Below are positions 1 through 11,020 of a DNA stretch of 64,000 nt, piece after piece. Made by a program: the position numbers and the translations under genes. The stretch's first letter is position 1. The number at the start of each line of letters is the position of its first letter. The notes below the pieces were generated by a model, which was given only the letters and a program-made list of their open reading frames with translations, did not search any database and was not told the DNA's origin. The stretch covers positions 17,068,006 through 17,132,005 of the forward strand of contig NC_086171.1 in NCBI RefSeq assembly GCF_023053635.1, given 5' to 3'. Source of the stretch: Elgaria multicarinata webbii (taxonomy: Eukaryota; Chordata; Lepidosauria; Squamata; Anguidae).

Positions 1-528
1 AGATTAAGTTTCAGGACATTCTTAAAGAGTCAAGAGCCACTTGACTTGCAACCTGCTCTTTTTTTTTGCAACACATGCTTGTCTGAGCTACAGTCATTTC
101 AACTAAGAGCAATTTAAGGTCGGTGTCGATACAGTGGCTTGCAGAGGAAAAAAATTCAGGTAGATTTTCTCACTGAATTGCATAGGGGCATTTTAGATGC
201 TCTTACTATCTTTTTTATTTTCTTACCATTTCTATCCCACATGAATGGGGGAGGCTTTAAATTCACCCCCATTCCACTGATCATGGGAAATTTCACTGGG
301 GTTGGGTCAGTAAACTTCAGGGTCACTGTGGAGAGGAGGCTTTAGCCATTTTTCCTGTCAAGTGACCCAACCAGTATTGCAGCTTTTGAGCTGCTGTTCG
401 GGCGTGGAAGCAGCAATGCCGATGAGGATGAATTAGGTGGAGGGAAGCATGGGGACAGCACAACATGTGTCCAGGGGATGCTTATGGCCTGCAGGTCATG
501 AGTTGTACACACCTGCTTTTAAATAACT
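1..528. other. No gene seen; unassigned sequence
   Basis: I see no exon, repeat family or RNA gene here. A 68-codon open stretch at 139-345 has no recognisable domain and is probably chance. Confidence 0.5.
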
Positions 529-1185
529 AAGAACGTAAGAAGATAAGAAGACCCATGCTGGATCAGACCAAGGGGCCATCTAGTCCAGCATTCTGTTCAC
601 ACAGTGGCCAACCAGCTGTCGACCAGGAACCCACAAATGTGACATGGGTGCAACAGCACCCTCCTGTCCATGTTCCCCAGCAACTGGAGTAACAGGCTTA
701 CTGCCTCGGATACTGGAGGTAGCACACAGCCATCAGGACCTGTAGCAACTGAGAGCTTTCGCCTCCAGGAATTCATCCAACCCACTTTAAAGCCATCCAA
801 ATTGTTGGCTATCACTGTATTTTGTGGTAGTGAATTCCATAGTGTGACTACATGCTGTGTCAAGAAGTACTTCCTTTTATCTGTTCTGAATCTCCCACCA
901 ATCAGCTTCATGGGATGACTCCCAGTCTAGTATTTTGAGAGAGGGAGGAAAATGTCTCCCTATCCACATTCTCCACACCATGCATAATTTTGTACACCTC
1001 TTTCATGTTTCCCCTTACCCTCCGTTTTTCCAAGCTAAACGATCCCAGCTGATGTATCCTTCCCTGACAATGCAGATGCTCCAGCCTCTTGATCATTTTA
1101 GTTGCCCTTTTCTGCACTTTTTCCAGGTCTACAATATTTTCTTTTAGGAATAGTGGCCTAGGTTGGGCCCACCCTGAGTACACTG
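529..1185 (-). mobile_element. CR1 LINE 3' fragment (RT C-terminus and 3' UTR)
   Basis: A 5'-truncated CR1 non-LTR retrotransposon lying in reverse. Its 3' UTR is the left end (GCTGGATCAGACCAAGG, read on plus). On the minus strand two reading frames give the CR1 reverse-transcriptase C-terminal region, with recognisable blocks VQKRATKMI, LEKRR and ENVDRE, then KLIGGRFRTDKRKYFLTQ and LWNSLPQ. The two frames meet near 908-911, so the copy carries at least one frameshift and is dead. Related copies lie at 13.9, 14.0, 19.0, 27.5, 32.2, 57.9 and 60.8 kb. The family call rests on these motifs. Confidence 0.85.
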
Positions 1186-1261
1186 AACTTTTAAATGATT
1201 TTAAAAGATCTGGAAACAGATCTTCATTGCAAAACTTTTTTAAAAATGTGGCACAGTTATA

Positions 1262-1345
1262 TAGATGCCGACTTAGAATAAGCCCTATTGACTTCCACAG
1301 GACTTACTCTCAGCTAAACATCTATGGGATTGCAATGAAGGTATC
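1262..1345. repeat. Short foldback motif around CCCATTGA..TCAATGGG type sequence
   Basis: A diverged copy of a short partly self-complementary repeat seen many times in this window (for example near 16.7, 17.0, 21.3, 25.6, 29.5, 30.2 and 49.2 kb). The core reads like CCTATTGACTTCCACAGG followed by GACTTACTCTCAG and ATGGGATTGCAA. I cannot name the family. Confidence 0.4.
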
Positions 1346-4103
1346 CTTCCAAGTGGTGGGTTTGATCTGCATTTTTCATTATTTATCAATGGCTTGCTCT
1401 TGACAGTAGCCACATGTATAAAGCAAGGATTTCTTAACAACAAGCTTCTTTCAGATAGTTATTATTAATTATAGAAGCCAGGCTTGAATCTTCTGGAGCT
1501 CTGTCAAGTTGCTCACTGTGAGAAGGCCAGAGAGAAGCCCCACTGTGTGGGTAAACTGATGACTCACTTTTAATATCAGACAGAGGCAGGATCTCTAGCC
1601 TTGCCAAGTTAGCTCTACAGGGATCCCCGCTCCAACCCACTCACATTTCCTCCGAACAGCACTCTTTTTCAGCCAATGTTGCTTAAGTGAGGCCCTTGGC
1701 TTTGTAAACAGAAGTGCTCTATGAAATATTGTATCTCTCTGTGGATGGCAAGAGGAAATTCTAGGACAATGCGGTCCAAAGGTACCGCGTTATCGAGCAT
1801 TCAGAATAGGCTGTCCCAATTTGATTGCTTAAATAATAAATATTTTAAAATGTTACCTTTGGCCCAAGATTCCAGGACAGCTTATTCTGCATTTCTCTCT
1901 CCTTATAGATAGACTTCAAGGGTGTATTTTATTTTATTTTTTGGTTCTGTTTGCAAAAGCAATGGTTCTACTGAGATTTAATTTGCAGTGCGCGAGCCAA
2001 AAAATCATGCAACACGGCCTATGCGGTTCTGTGTTTTGACATTAGGACTTAAGTCATCATGCTAGTTGGAACTTTTTATGGGTTTGTTAGACATATTTAT
2101 TGGAAATTCCCCCAGTCTCAGCTTGGCAAAATTTAGGATGTGGAGAAGTCTTCCAGGGGCATAGACTCACCTCTTGCAGATTTGTGTCTCGTTCCATTCC
2201 AGAGCAAAATGACAACTCATATATTTGTTGCCTTGCAGATCAAAAGATACATGTTTATTGTCCTGACGGCACAGCTGAATATATCGTGCTGCCTAAGTGG
2301 TGCATTAGATTTCCTGTGAGAGAAGACAAACGTTTTCTGTTCGGGCCTACAAAATTCTCTTAAGAGAGACCTCTGTTTGATTACTAGAGTCCATTCCTAA
2401 ATTGTCTCAGGCATTGAACACATCTCTATCAACAGTGTTTTAGATCCCCTTTTGTAACAGTCACAAGCCTATCTCTGGCAGGGAGTCTTCAGCATTTGCA
2501 ACACTTAAAGATCCTTTTGGAGAAGCACTGGGTGACAGGATATAATGCAGCTATCAGGTACAGTTGTCAATCTGCAGTAGCCAACCTGCTGCTCATATTT
2601 TGGCCCCAGTGTGGTTCATATGATACCCCTCTAGTTCAGAGTCACAAGCTTAGGGCTAGAATTAACTGGGCGCCTGTCTTCCCGTGAATCATTTTTACCC
2701 ACGCTTTGCTGAGAATCAGAAAAGATGGGATGAAGAAATGTACTTCTGCACATGAAGATGGTGCTTCCAGATGAGGCTTTATGATCCCATCACCCTGCCT
2801 CATTCACAGGTGTTTACATGTTTTGTATATGGGAAATAGCACACACCACATGACTTCAGACTCAACAGTTATTTACTATAATTTACAAAAACATAGAGCA
2901 ACCTTCTTTAACTTTTAAGTGGAGCATAAACAATTTAACTGAAAAACTGTCCCTGGCTGTCATAAAGACCCAGTGAAAGCATTCCTTTCTATTCCTCTCA
3001 CATGGCTGGCTAACATGGCCAGATATACACCAAGCAGGATATGACACTTTGAAAATGGGTTGAAAACTATATGGAGTGTGTTGTAGGCCACAACAGTTGT
3101 CACTACTGTTATAAAACATCCTACCACTGAGGCCTTCTGGACTTGCTTCTCTTTGGTGGTGCTAGGAGCCGTCCATCTAGAAACATGTTTCTGAGTGACT
3201 GACTCTTTTTTGTTTCTGAGGGAAACTTGTTGCTCCAAGTTGACAAGGAAAGCAAATGTTTACCAGTGAATATTATACTTCTACTTTATCCCTGTGCTGT
3301 TCACCTGGTAGTTCAAACATGCCCAATTCAAAATTTCCCAGAATTCCCCACCTTTAGAAAATATCTCCTTCTTAGCAAATAGTAATTCAAAATTTCCTAG
3401 ACTTTTCCATCTTTGGAAAAGTCTTCTGTCTTAGCAAGTGATAATGTAAAGTCTGTATAGCAATTTGTAACAGAGCCAAAATCAGGTTTTCTGTTTTGCC
3501 TATGGTGTACCAGGAAGGTCAAACACACAGCCTGACAAGCAAGTAGCTTACAATCCATTTCCACTTTGGATATTTATATGGGGAGGTGTTATAAATGAAA
3601 TGCCTGCATCTTTAGCATGATATATGAGTGGTTAACTTACAGCTACGACCTTGCTGATTACATTTTGTTGCTATTAAGCAACCAACCTTAAGAAAGTGGG
3701 TCAAAAAATGCAGGGAACATTCCCACACACATGGCTTTAAAAGCTGAAAACAAAGGTTATTTTTAAACTACCTCCTTGTTGATTTTCTCTCTCTCTCTCC
3801 CAAGAGTCACAAGTTTCATTTGGAAACCACACAGATGCAAGTGATATACAGTATCTGTAATCATACTTGCTTAGATTTTTTGTTCCATTACCCCCTCCCT
3901 GAAGTCAGTGTATTTAGTGAAATAGGAAATGTATTAAGTTTTCTAAACAAATGAAATAAAATGGTCATAACAGATATCCTGAAAAAAGCTTTAGGATTAT
4001 TTCAGACCATGGGATGCTTTGTATCTTAAATGCCACACAAGTGGTAAATAGTTCAACAGCATGGCTGTAGAAAGTGTAAGTTCAATCAGCAGTGCCCAAG
4101 ATC
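1346..4103. other. No gene seen; unassigned sequence
   Basis: About 2.8 kb without a feature I can support. It has several open stretches of 60-92 codons on both strands but none starts at a convincing ATG or shows a known domain. A short (CT)n run lies near 3787-3800. Confidence 0.45.
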
Positions 4104-4215
4104 TGTCCCAACCTGGTGCTCTCTGAATGTGTTGCACTACAACTTGAACTACAACTCCCCCATATTGGCTGGGGGATAATGGGAGTTGTAGTCTAATGGG
4201 TGTTGAAAGAGATGA
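4104..4215. mobile_element. hAT-like foldback MITE
   Basis: Non-autonomous element whose two arms are inverted copies: AACCTGGTGCTCTC and ACAACTCCC on the left, GGGAGTTGTAGT on the right. Better copies of the family in this window (21777-21906) begin CAGG and end CCTG, as hAT elements do. It has no coding capacity. Confidence 0.6.
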
Positions 4216-4298
4216 GGCCAAAAATACCAGCGTATTTAAGCTTAAAAGTCTTCCTACCAGTAACTAAGTCTTAGGAGAGGCATTTCTACACTCTAGAA

Positions 4299-4318
4299 TG
4301 TGTGTGTGTGTGTGTGTG
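4299..4318. repeat. (TG)n microsatellite
   Basis: About ten TG units, uninterrupted. Confidence 0.9.
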
Positions 4319-4386
4319 GTGGTAGTGGTGGGGAACTGCACAAAAGCTGGGTAACCATGAAACAGTTGGTGGTCAGAGGAACAGAC

Positions 4387-4466
4387 CCTGCCAGTGAGTG
4401 TTGACAATACTGGGCTATATAGAGTAATGGTCTGACTCAGTATAAAGCAGTTTCCTATGTTCCTAT
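4387..4466 (-). mobile_element. SINE fragment (family X, ACATAGGAA..CAGTATTG type)
   Basis: Reverse copy of the short element also seen plus-strand at 34618-34765 and split at 13868-14990. Diagnostic pieces on plus are TGTTGACAATACTGGGCTA and GTCTGACTCAGTATAAAGC. A tRNA-like B-box resemblance in the 34.6 kb copy suggests a tRNA-derived SINE. Confidence 0.55.
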
Positions 4467-4676
4467 CCAATTGCCCTTGGGATGCTCTCCCAGGGTCCAT
4501 AGGATTGCAGGCAAAATCACATTCAAAATCAGTAACAGAAACGACACAAGTTAGAAAGATGTTGTGCAGAGCTTGGCTTCCAAACTACTGTCAAATACCA
4601 CTGAGATATACCTTTAGGCCCACCCCAAATGGCTCAGCACTATCCTCAGAGAGCTCTACCCAGAGTTCATTCAGGT

Positions 4677-4694
4677 ATCATCATCATCATCATC
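4677..4694. repeat. (ATC)n microsatellite
   Basis: Six ATC units; a poly-T run follows at about 4733-4746. Confidence 0.8.
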
Positions 4695-5454
4695 TCAAAA
4701 TTTAGAAACCTGACAAGTAAATAAATCTTAACTTTTTTTTTTTTTTGAATGTTGGAAGCCAAGAGACTCTGCAGGAGACTCCAGTATGGAGTTGCAATAT
4801 CAATAGCATTGTAGGCATGGGACTGAAATATTTAAAGAGGACATGCAAGAGGTTCAAATATTCCTACATCTTTTCTAAATCATCATCATCTTATATAGAG
4901 AATTCAAAGTCGGGAGTTAGTTGGTCATGCCTTTTTGAGTGCTGTGACCGATTTGCATGAAACACACTTCATGGGAAAGCTCCCGACACACAGATTCCAT
5001 GAATAACAACAGTTCAGGAGTTGTTTTTTATGTCCATAAAGCAGCTTCTTCTTCTTCTTCTTGAATTAGGCTACCTTCTATAACAATGTACTATAACGTT
5101 TTATTTTTAATATAAAAATGTCAAGTATAATTAAACAAACATAATTCATTGCAAGTTGGAGCAAAATGAAATAGGCACACAAAAAAGTCTCTGTACACCT
5201 TTATAAACACAGTTTCAGGCCAAAGTACAATGATGTGCGGCTGCTGTTGTCCTGCCTTGGGGGTTTGCCTAGTCTGCGGAACCTTCCAACTGCCTCCTAG
5301 CAGACTCAGGCTCCCAGCACAGAACCATCTCATCCCCAGCTGCAACAACTTTTTGGGACTGGGAGCTTAAGAGGCAGGCTCCTTTGGGGGTGAGTGCGCC
5401 ACCAGTGGGGTCACCTCCAAAGGGGGTGATACCAAGGCGAGTTCCTATGTTTTA

Positions 5455-5523
5455 GAATGTATGTTTTAAACTTTATAATACTGCCTTGAGGCCCAGTATT
5501 GGGCAAAAGGTGGGATACAAATA

Positions 5524-5574
<51 letters not shown>

Positions 5575-5575
5575 T
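5455..5575 (+). repeat. SINE/LINE 3' tail plus (AAT)n array
   Basis: A retroelement tail of the type TGCCTTGAGGCCCAGT..AAAGGTGGGATACAAATAA runs straight into about 18 AAT units. Only the tail is recognisable; the body of the element is missing or too diverged. Confidence 0.6.
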
Positions 5576-5711
5576 TGCCAGCAACAAATGGCCTGTAAAT
5601 AAACCATGAAGGGATTAAGAGACACCTACAGTTAAAAGTAACCCAGCCAAAGTTTAGTTAAACGTTTTGTTAGATTTGATTTTTCTCTGTGAACAGTGCT
5701 TGTGGGTATCC

Positions 5712-5712
5712 A

Positions 5713-5766
<54 letters not shown>

Positions 5767-5767
5767 C
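5712..5767. repeat. (AAT)n microsatellite
   Basis: About 18 perfect AAT units, with no clear retroelement tail in front of them. Confidence 0.85.
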
Positions 5768-6289
5768 CAATACACAGGACACACACACTAGCAAGCACCC
5801 AGTCTGGACCAAATTCAAAAAAAATATTGGTACAAACAGTTTACATCAACACATGAATACCTTGCTCAACTTGCTTACATATTTTCTATTTTGTGCACGT
5901 ATTTTCTTTTTCTTCCCACCTTATTTACTCTCAACTATTCTATTTTATGGGCTTGTTACCTTGAGCGAATCCCACTGAAAACTGAGATAAGCCGTTGTTT
6001 TTAATGTGTATAAATAATTTTTACCTTGGTGCCCTTGACAGCAAGGAAGTTGAAGGGCTATCTGCTGCTGTCCGTGGAAGGTTTTTGCCTTTTGTTTTTA
6101 ATATTTTGACTTAATTTTTGGTTTTCTATTTTTAAAACTTTTTAACTTGAACTCTTAATCTTTGATTTTAACCGGCAAGTTTGCTTTCTATTTACTGAGT
6201 TGCACTTAATTGCTTTCCATTGAGCCTAAATACTTCACAGTTGCTTTTGATTTCCTTACCTTGCTCAACAGATCAACACTGTCACAGAA
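5768..6289. other. No gene seen; unassigned AT-rich sequence
   Basis: Just upstream of the R4 remnant. It could include 5' parts of that element too diverged to recognise. Confidence 0.4.
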
Positions 6290-6978
6290 CACCCACACTT
6301 ATTCCCTATACTTCTTACTGAAAGCAAAACCTACATTAAACCAAAAACTCCAGACACCCAAAACCCAGCTAACATGCCTTTCAACACTCTACACAACATA
6401 CCTTACAACACTCTACAAAATTATAACTGCCACACTCACACAGAAAATTGAAGCACATCTCACCCTACATAATATACTCACAGAAGAACAAGAATAATGT
6501 GAAAAGAACAGCAAAGAATGCAAAGAACAGTTAATAATAGACAGTCATCATGAAGCAAGCAGGAAAACAGCAAAGAAACCTCCACACCTGCTTTCGACTC
6601 CATCCCATAAAGTTGGCTGAATATATATATATATATACATCCCTCAATCCAAAACATTTTGACAACAATCATAGAGACATTGAGAACAACAACCCACCTA
6701 ACAGCAGACAAGGATCATATACAGACAGAAAAAAATAAATATAACATTTGACATATTTCAAGGTGATGCATTCAGCGCTCTGTGGTTATGCCTGTGTCTC
6801 AATACACTATCCAACACCCTTAACAACCACAACAACAACATAAAACACCAGAAACAAGCAAAGCACAGAATCGATCAGCTCCTGTACATGGATGACACCA
6901 AAATTTATGCTTCAACATTGACACAGAAGCCTCCTGCAAATCACTGAAGAACTGTTGACAGACATGAAAATTGAATTT
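6290..6978 (+). mobile_element. R4/Dong LINE, part 1 of 5 (reverse transcriptase)
   Basis: 5'-truncated R4/Dong-clade non-LTR retrotransposon. Conceptual reading in shifting frames gives R4 blocks: LTCLSTLYT, TQKIEAHLTLHNILTEEQE, CKEQLIID, then IHPSIQNIL and HLTADK, and near the end a degenerate active-site region encoded around CTCCTGTACATGGATGACAC (YMDD type). Several frameshifts and stops show the copy is long dead. It is interrupted at 6978 by an L2 element; the next R4 piece resumes at about 8530. The other pieces lie at 9420-9810, 10351-10790 and 11021-11400, all in the same orientation and in the expected order. Confidence 0.8.
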
Positions 6979-8486
6979 GTTTGTTTCAAAGATCCTGGAG
7001 CGTGCGGTCTACTCTCGCTGTCTTGACTTTCTTTCTAGTAACTCTGCTTTGGATCCATTTCAATCTGGATTCCGTCCTCTGCATTCCACCGAAACAGCCC
7101 TTACTAAGATCACCAATGATCACCAATGATCTCCTTACTGCCAAGTCTAAAGGCCATTATTCCGTTCTTATTCTCCTTGATCTAACTGCAGCCTTTGACA
7201 CGGTTGATCATGATCTTCTCTTAGATTCCCTTCATGACCTTGGATTTTGTGGCTCTGTCTATAACTGGTTTGCCTCCTATCTAGCGGGTCGCTCTTTCAG
7301 CGTGTTGGCTAATGGCAGCTCGTCTTCCTCCTTTCCCCTTTCAGTAGGGGTTCCGCAAGGCTCGGTGCTTGGCCCATTGTTGTTTTCCTTATACATGTTG
7401 CCCTTGGGCAAGCTTATTCAATCTCATGGCCTCCAATATCATCTGTACGCCGATGATACACAACTATATCTGTCATCTCCGGAACTTTCTCCTGATGTTC
7501 ACGATCGTATCTCGGCATGTCTTTCAGATATCTCAGCTTGGCTGCTTCATCGTCGCTTGAAGCTTAACATGGCAAAGACTGAATTGCTTGTTTTTCCTCC
7601 TAAACCTTCTCCTCATCTCTCATTCTCTCTTACTGTCAATGATGTTACGCTTACTCCGGTCAAGGAAGCTCGTAGCCTTGGCTTTATCTTCGACTCCTCG
7701 CTCTCCTTTATTCCTCATATTGAGGCAGTAGCTAAATCTTGTCGATTTTTCCTGTATAATATTGCCAGGATTCGATCATTTTTGTCTGTCTCTTCTGCCA
7801 AGACGCTTGTTCATGCACTGGTTATTTCACGGTTGGACTACTGCAACCTTCTTCTCTCTGGCCTTCCTTCTTCTCACATCAGTCCGTTGGTTTCTGTTCA
7901 CCACTCTGCCGCAAAGATCATCTTCTTGGCTCGCCGCTCCGACCATGTTACTCCGCTTCTGAAATCTCTTCATTGGCTTCCAATTCACTTCAGAATCCAA
8001 TATAAACTTCTCCTGTTAACCTTCAAAGCTTTTCATGGTCTAGCTCCTTCCTATCTCTCCTCTCTCATCTCACACTATTGCCCCGCTCGTGCTCTTCGCT
8101 CCTCTGATGCCATGTTTCTCGCCTGCCCAAGGGCCTCTACTTCCCTTGCTCGGCTCCGTCCATTTTCTTCTGCTGCCCCTTACGCCTGGAACGCTCTTCC
8201 AGAACATTTGAGAACTACAAGTTCAACCACAGCTTTTAAAGCTCAACTAAAAACTTTTCTTTTTCCTAAAGCTTTTAAAACTTGATGTTGTGCAGACTTC
8301 TACTGTTACTTTCTACTGTTAGTTTTTCCCTACCCAGTGCCTGCTTACCCTACCCTGTACCTGTTTGCATTCTCTTCCCCTCCTTATTGTTTTACTATGA
8401 TTTTATTAGATTGTAAGCCTATGCGGCAGGGTCTTGCTATTTACTGTTTTACTCTGTACAGCACCATGTACATTGATGGTGTTATA

Positions 8487-8517
<31 letters not shown>

Positions 8518-8529
8518 TAATAATAATAA
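6979..8529 (+). mobile_element. L2 LINE, 5'-truncated, inserted in the R4 element
   Basis: L2-clade non-LTR retrotransposon: RT and C-terminal domain, short 3' UTR ending GTACATTGATGGTG..TATATAAATAAATAA and a (TAA)n tail to about 8529. The R4 sequence reads KIEF just before it and IGKCK-like in another frame just after, which fixes the insertion point. No convincing target-site duplication is visible. A second copy of the 3' end lies at 29135-29470. The long open frame implies a fairly young insertion. Confidence 0.85.
7119..8285 (+). CDS. L2 reverse transcriptase, partial (LINE-encoded)
   Basis: Open frame of about 388 codons from the RT core to the C-terminus. Visible motifs: [17 protein letters not shown] (first catalytic Asp region), [25 protein letters not shown] (catalytic Asp pair), [11 protein letters not shown], then the L2/Rex-type C-terminal block [34 protein letters not shown] and [13 protein letters not shown]. 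The endonuclease is missing by 5' truncation. Upstream, the matching sequence ([26 protein letters not shown]) is in another frame: a 10-bp tandem duplication of ATCACCAATG near 7108-7130 shifts the frame. The open frame extends back to 6981 but those first 46 codons are out of register and not L2 protein. It encodes no functional element alone. Confidence 0.8.
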   Translation: MTNDLLTAKSKGHYSVLILLDLTAAFDTVDHDLLLDSLHDLGFCGSVYNWFASYLAGRSFSVLANGSSSSSFPLSVGVPQGSVLGPLLFSLYMLPLGKLIQSHGLQYHLYADDTQLYLSSPELSPDVHDRISACLSDISAWLLHRRLKLNMAKTELLVFPPKPSPHLSFSLTVNDVTLTPVKEARSLGFIFDSSLSFIPHIEAVAKSCRFFLYNIARIRSFLSVSSAKTLVHALVISRLDYCNLLLSGLPSSHISPLVSVHHSAAKIIFLARRSDHVTPLLKSLHWLPIHFRIQYKLLLLTFKAFHGLAPSYLSSLISHYCPARALRSSDAMFLACPRASTSLARLRPFSSAAPYAWNALPEHLRTTSSTTAFKAQLKTFLFPKAFKT

Positions 8530-8530
8530 T
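8497..8530 (+). repeat. (TAAA)n/(TAA)n tail of L2
   Basis: Simple-repeat 3' tail of the L2 element at its junction with the R4 sequence. Confidence 0.8.
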
Positions 8531-8672
8531 TCAGGATAGGAAAATGCAAGGTGCTACACATAGAAAGAGGAAAATGGATAGAAGAAGAAACAGCAGAAAC
8601 ACTAAATAACAAAATATTAGGTAACGTGGAAGAAAATGGAATATTTAGGATTCCAACAAAACACGAAAATAT
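8531..8672 (+). mobile_element. R4/Dong LINE, part 2 of 5
   Basis: Short piece between the L2 and the LTR-like insertion. It reads IGKCKVLHIERGK and ETLNNKILG, then NGIFRI in shifting frames, which follows the RT active site in R4 proteins (GLDKCKTLHI type). Confidence 0.65.
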
Positions 8673-9419
8673 CTGCTTCCTGCCCAACCTAACGGTTTGG
8701 GCGGGAAGCAGCCGTTGTGATGGGGTGGGGCAGGAGTAAAGAGGCTCACGAGGCTCCAAACGTGAGCCTCATGCAGCAAGGGCGGGGCCACGCCTATAAA
8801 AGGCGGGCCCACCCGAAGCTTGGCCTCTTTTGTTTTCGGCACCCACCCTCCCACCTCATTTCTAGTATGGGATTAGCCAGTTGCTCCCTTTGGAGGGAGG
8901 GTTAAGTAGGAATTTTTCCCCCTCGGGTTTTTGCCTACTTCATACTGGTGGCATTATTTTGGTTGGGTGTTTAATTAGGTTAATTGGTGGCAGGGAATGT
9001 GCGGGAATTGACGGTTTAGATGAGGACGGTGAGCACTCTGGCACTCATTTAGGGGTGATGGGCATATCCAGAGGACCTGCTCCTCGGGGGCTATGCGGCT
9101 CACATGTCAGGATATGGTGTGCCTTTGGAGACCGCACTGTCTTCACTTACTCGCTGTCCCTTATGGCAGTGGGAGGGGTGTCGAGGCATGGTCTCCCCAC
9201 ACTTACATAGTGTCACATAAGCAAGGAGCCGGAATTTCAGACTCCTTGCTTTGAGAGTGACTCACCCTTAAAGATGGGCAAGCGGCCTGAGTTAAGGTTG
9301 TAATTCCTGCACTTTCATGTGCATATCCAGGGAGGGATAGATACAGCATTATTTAATAAAGAGGCTCTAGTTTACCCAAGCTCTGGCATCTGTGTCTTTA
9401 TTCTGCACTCCCTCCTACA
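8673..9419 (+). mobile_element. Solo-LTR-like fossil in the R4 element
   Basis: About 750 bp of sequence distinct from its R4 flanks, with LTR-like architecture: it begins TG and ends CA, has a TATA box (CTATAAAAGGC, near 8791) and a poly(A) signal (AATAAAGAGG, near 9355). No internal retroviral region is present, so it looks like a solo LTR of an unnamed LTR element. The ends are approximate and I see no clean target-site duplication. A DNA element with a chance promoter is an alternative. Confidence 0.45.
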
Positions 9420-9810
9420 CTCACAACAACCACTCCACAGTAAAAACTCACCTAAGAATGCAATATAAAACCTGCCTATTACAAATGCTAAAATCCAAAC
9501 TCAACTCTAAAAACATTTTCAAAGCCATCAACACCTACGCAATACCTATCCTCACATACTCATTCGGAATCATACACTGGTCACACACTGAACTCGAAGA
9601 AATAAACAGACTCAGTCGCACCAAACTTATGAAAAACTGCATGCTCCATCACAATTCATGCATTGAAAGGATACCAATCAGCAAGAAAGAAGGAGGAGGA
9701 GGTCTGCTGGACATTAACACAATTCATGCTAAACAGATAAAATCACTCAGAGAATTCTTCCACACTAAAACACCCCCATTCATAAAGCCGTAGTAAAAAC
9801 AGACAAAAAT
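9420..9810 (+). mobile_element. R4/Dong LINE, part 3 of 5 (post-RT domain)
   Basis: Nearly open reading frame giving the R4 region after the RT: VKTHLRMQYKTCLLQMLKS, then INTYAIPILTYSFGIIHW, ELEEINRLSRTKL, ERIPISKKEGGGGLLDI and KQIKSLREFF. It is broken by a stop after about 9793 and then by an inserted unrelated block at about 9811. This is the best-preserved part of the R4 copy. Confidence 0.85.
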
Positions 9811-10350
9811 TACCTCTGTGCAGATGGGAAGGGCATCCTTGGAGGTCATCTCCATTGTGCATGATGGAGTCTGGCTTTGGAGCAAGAGATCGTCACCCTC
9901 CATGGATGAGCAGGAAGATTGGATGCTGTCGGCATCGCTGTGGTCCCAGGCCCTTTTGGTCTGCTTCTGTTTCTCTTGGCTCTGCAAAGACTTGATCCCA
10001 GCCTGGGTCTGGATGTGCAGCTTCTTGAAGTGTGGGGGGCGGCAAAAAAACACATTGTCCAGCTGCTCGTCATCAGCCTTGTACTGGATGCTCAGCCACT
10101 TTTCATTCTCCACCTTTGCGGCATCCTTCTATTTGAAGAGTGCCATCAGCAAAGGGAGGTTCCTCCCAAGGAAGACTACAATCATGCCATCGATGCCCCA
10201 CTCGCTGGCCTGAGCAAGCTCCAAGCAAGTGAGGGCTGTTCCTCTTTCACTGCCACCACCTTTCAGCCCAGCCTCGACTAGGAGGTGCAGCACCGCCGAT
10301 GCTGCCTGGTCCCGTTCTCCTTCAGCACCCCACTCAACCTAGCACTGCAA
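9811..10350 (-). pseudogene. Unidentified gene-like fragment inserted in R4
   Basis: A GC-richer block that is not R4: the R4 frame (VKTDKNY) stops at about 9810 and resumes after an A-rich run at about 10350. On the minus strand it reads like a charged eukaryotic protein in two adjoining frames: GIDGMIVVFLGRN, then a stop, VENEKWLSIQYKADDEQLD, and HIQTQAGIKSLQSQEKQKQ with SIQSSCSSMEGDD. The frame changes near a homopolymer at about 10046. I do not recognise the parent gene. The A-rich run is at the plus-strand end, opposite to what a simple minus-sense processed copy would show, so its mode of arrival is unclear. Confidence 0.4.
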
Positions 10351-10790
10351 AAAAAGAAAAAAATGGGCATAAAAAGCGCTACATGGGAAGCACTACAACA
10401 TAATACAGAAACCATAAATAAACAACAATCGTACAAGTGTCTCAGGAAGGGTGAGCTATTTCCAGAAACAGAAGGATTCCTAATAGCTAGTTATAGCAAC
10501 CAAGAACTACCAAAAATACATCATAAAAGAGAATAGTGTAACAACAGATTTATATAGGAAATGCCATCAGTTCCAAGAAACAATAGACCATGTAACAGGA
10601 GGATGTAAAATTCAGGCTGGAATGGACTATACAGACAGACATACTATAGCTGCAAAATTCAAATTCAACCTCATCAAACAACCTACACCATATTATACAT
10701 ACTCAACCAAAACAATCTTGGAAAATGCAGATCATGAAATATACTAGGACAGAACCATTCATACATACAAGGCAATACCTTGCAACTGAC
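10351..10790 (+). mobile_element. R4/Dong LINE, part 4 of 5
   Basis: R4 C-terminal half: SYKCLRKGELFPETEGFLIA is a close match to the R4 block before the zinc-binding region. Further on, shifting frames read YRKCHQFQETIDHVTGGCK (Cys/His motif of R4 proteins), then QPTPYYTYS and TILENADHEIYWDRTI. Interrupted at about 10790 by a SINE. Confidence 0.8.
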
Positions 10791-11020
10791 CAGTGTGGTG
10801 TAGTGGCTAAAGTGTTGGACTGGGAGTCAGGAGATCTGGGTTCTAGTCCCCACTCAGCCATGGAAACCCACTGGATGACTTTGGGCCAGTCGCAGACTCT
10901 CACCCCAACCTATCTCACCGGTTGTTGTGAGGATAAAAAATGGAGAGGAGGATTATGATTGCCGCCTTGGGTTCCTTGGAGGAAAAAAGGCAGGATATAA
11001 ATACAATAATAAAATAAAAC
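10791..11020 (+). mobile_element. tRNA-derived SINE inserted in R4
   Basis: Full-length copy of the main SINE of this window. The head has an internal RNA polymerase III promoter: A box in TGGCTAAAGTGTTGG and B box GGTTCTAGTCC. The body ends CCTTGGGTTCCTTGGAGG and the tail is (ATAA)n-like. A GACCAG repeat on both sides (about 10788 and 11022) is a likely short target-site duplication. Other copies: 31043-31280, 33950-34188, 48648-48876, 62825-63069, and a split one at 27350-28222. Confidence 0.85.

Noticed and set aside
2960-3238. 92-codon minus-strand open frame with a hydrophobic segment
   Set aside because: It begins at TTG, has no ATG start, no splice support and no family I recognise; kept as unassigned.
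8881-9210. 109-codon open frame within the LTR-like block
   Set aside because: It lies across the promoter-like part of the fossil and resembles no protein.
10791-11020. Possible tRNA gene from A- and B-box motifs
   Set aside because: The boxes belong to a tRNA-derived SINE present in several copies, without a cloverleaf or CCA-side acceptor stem.
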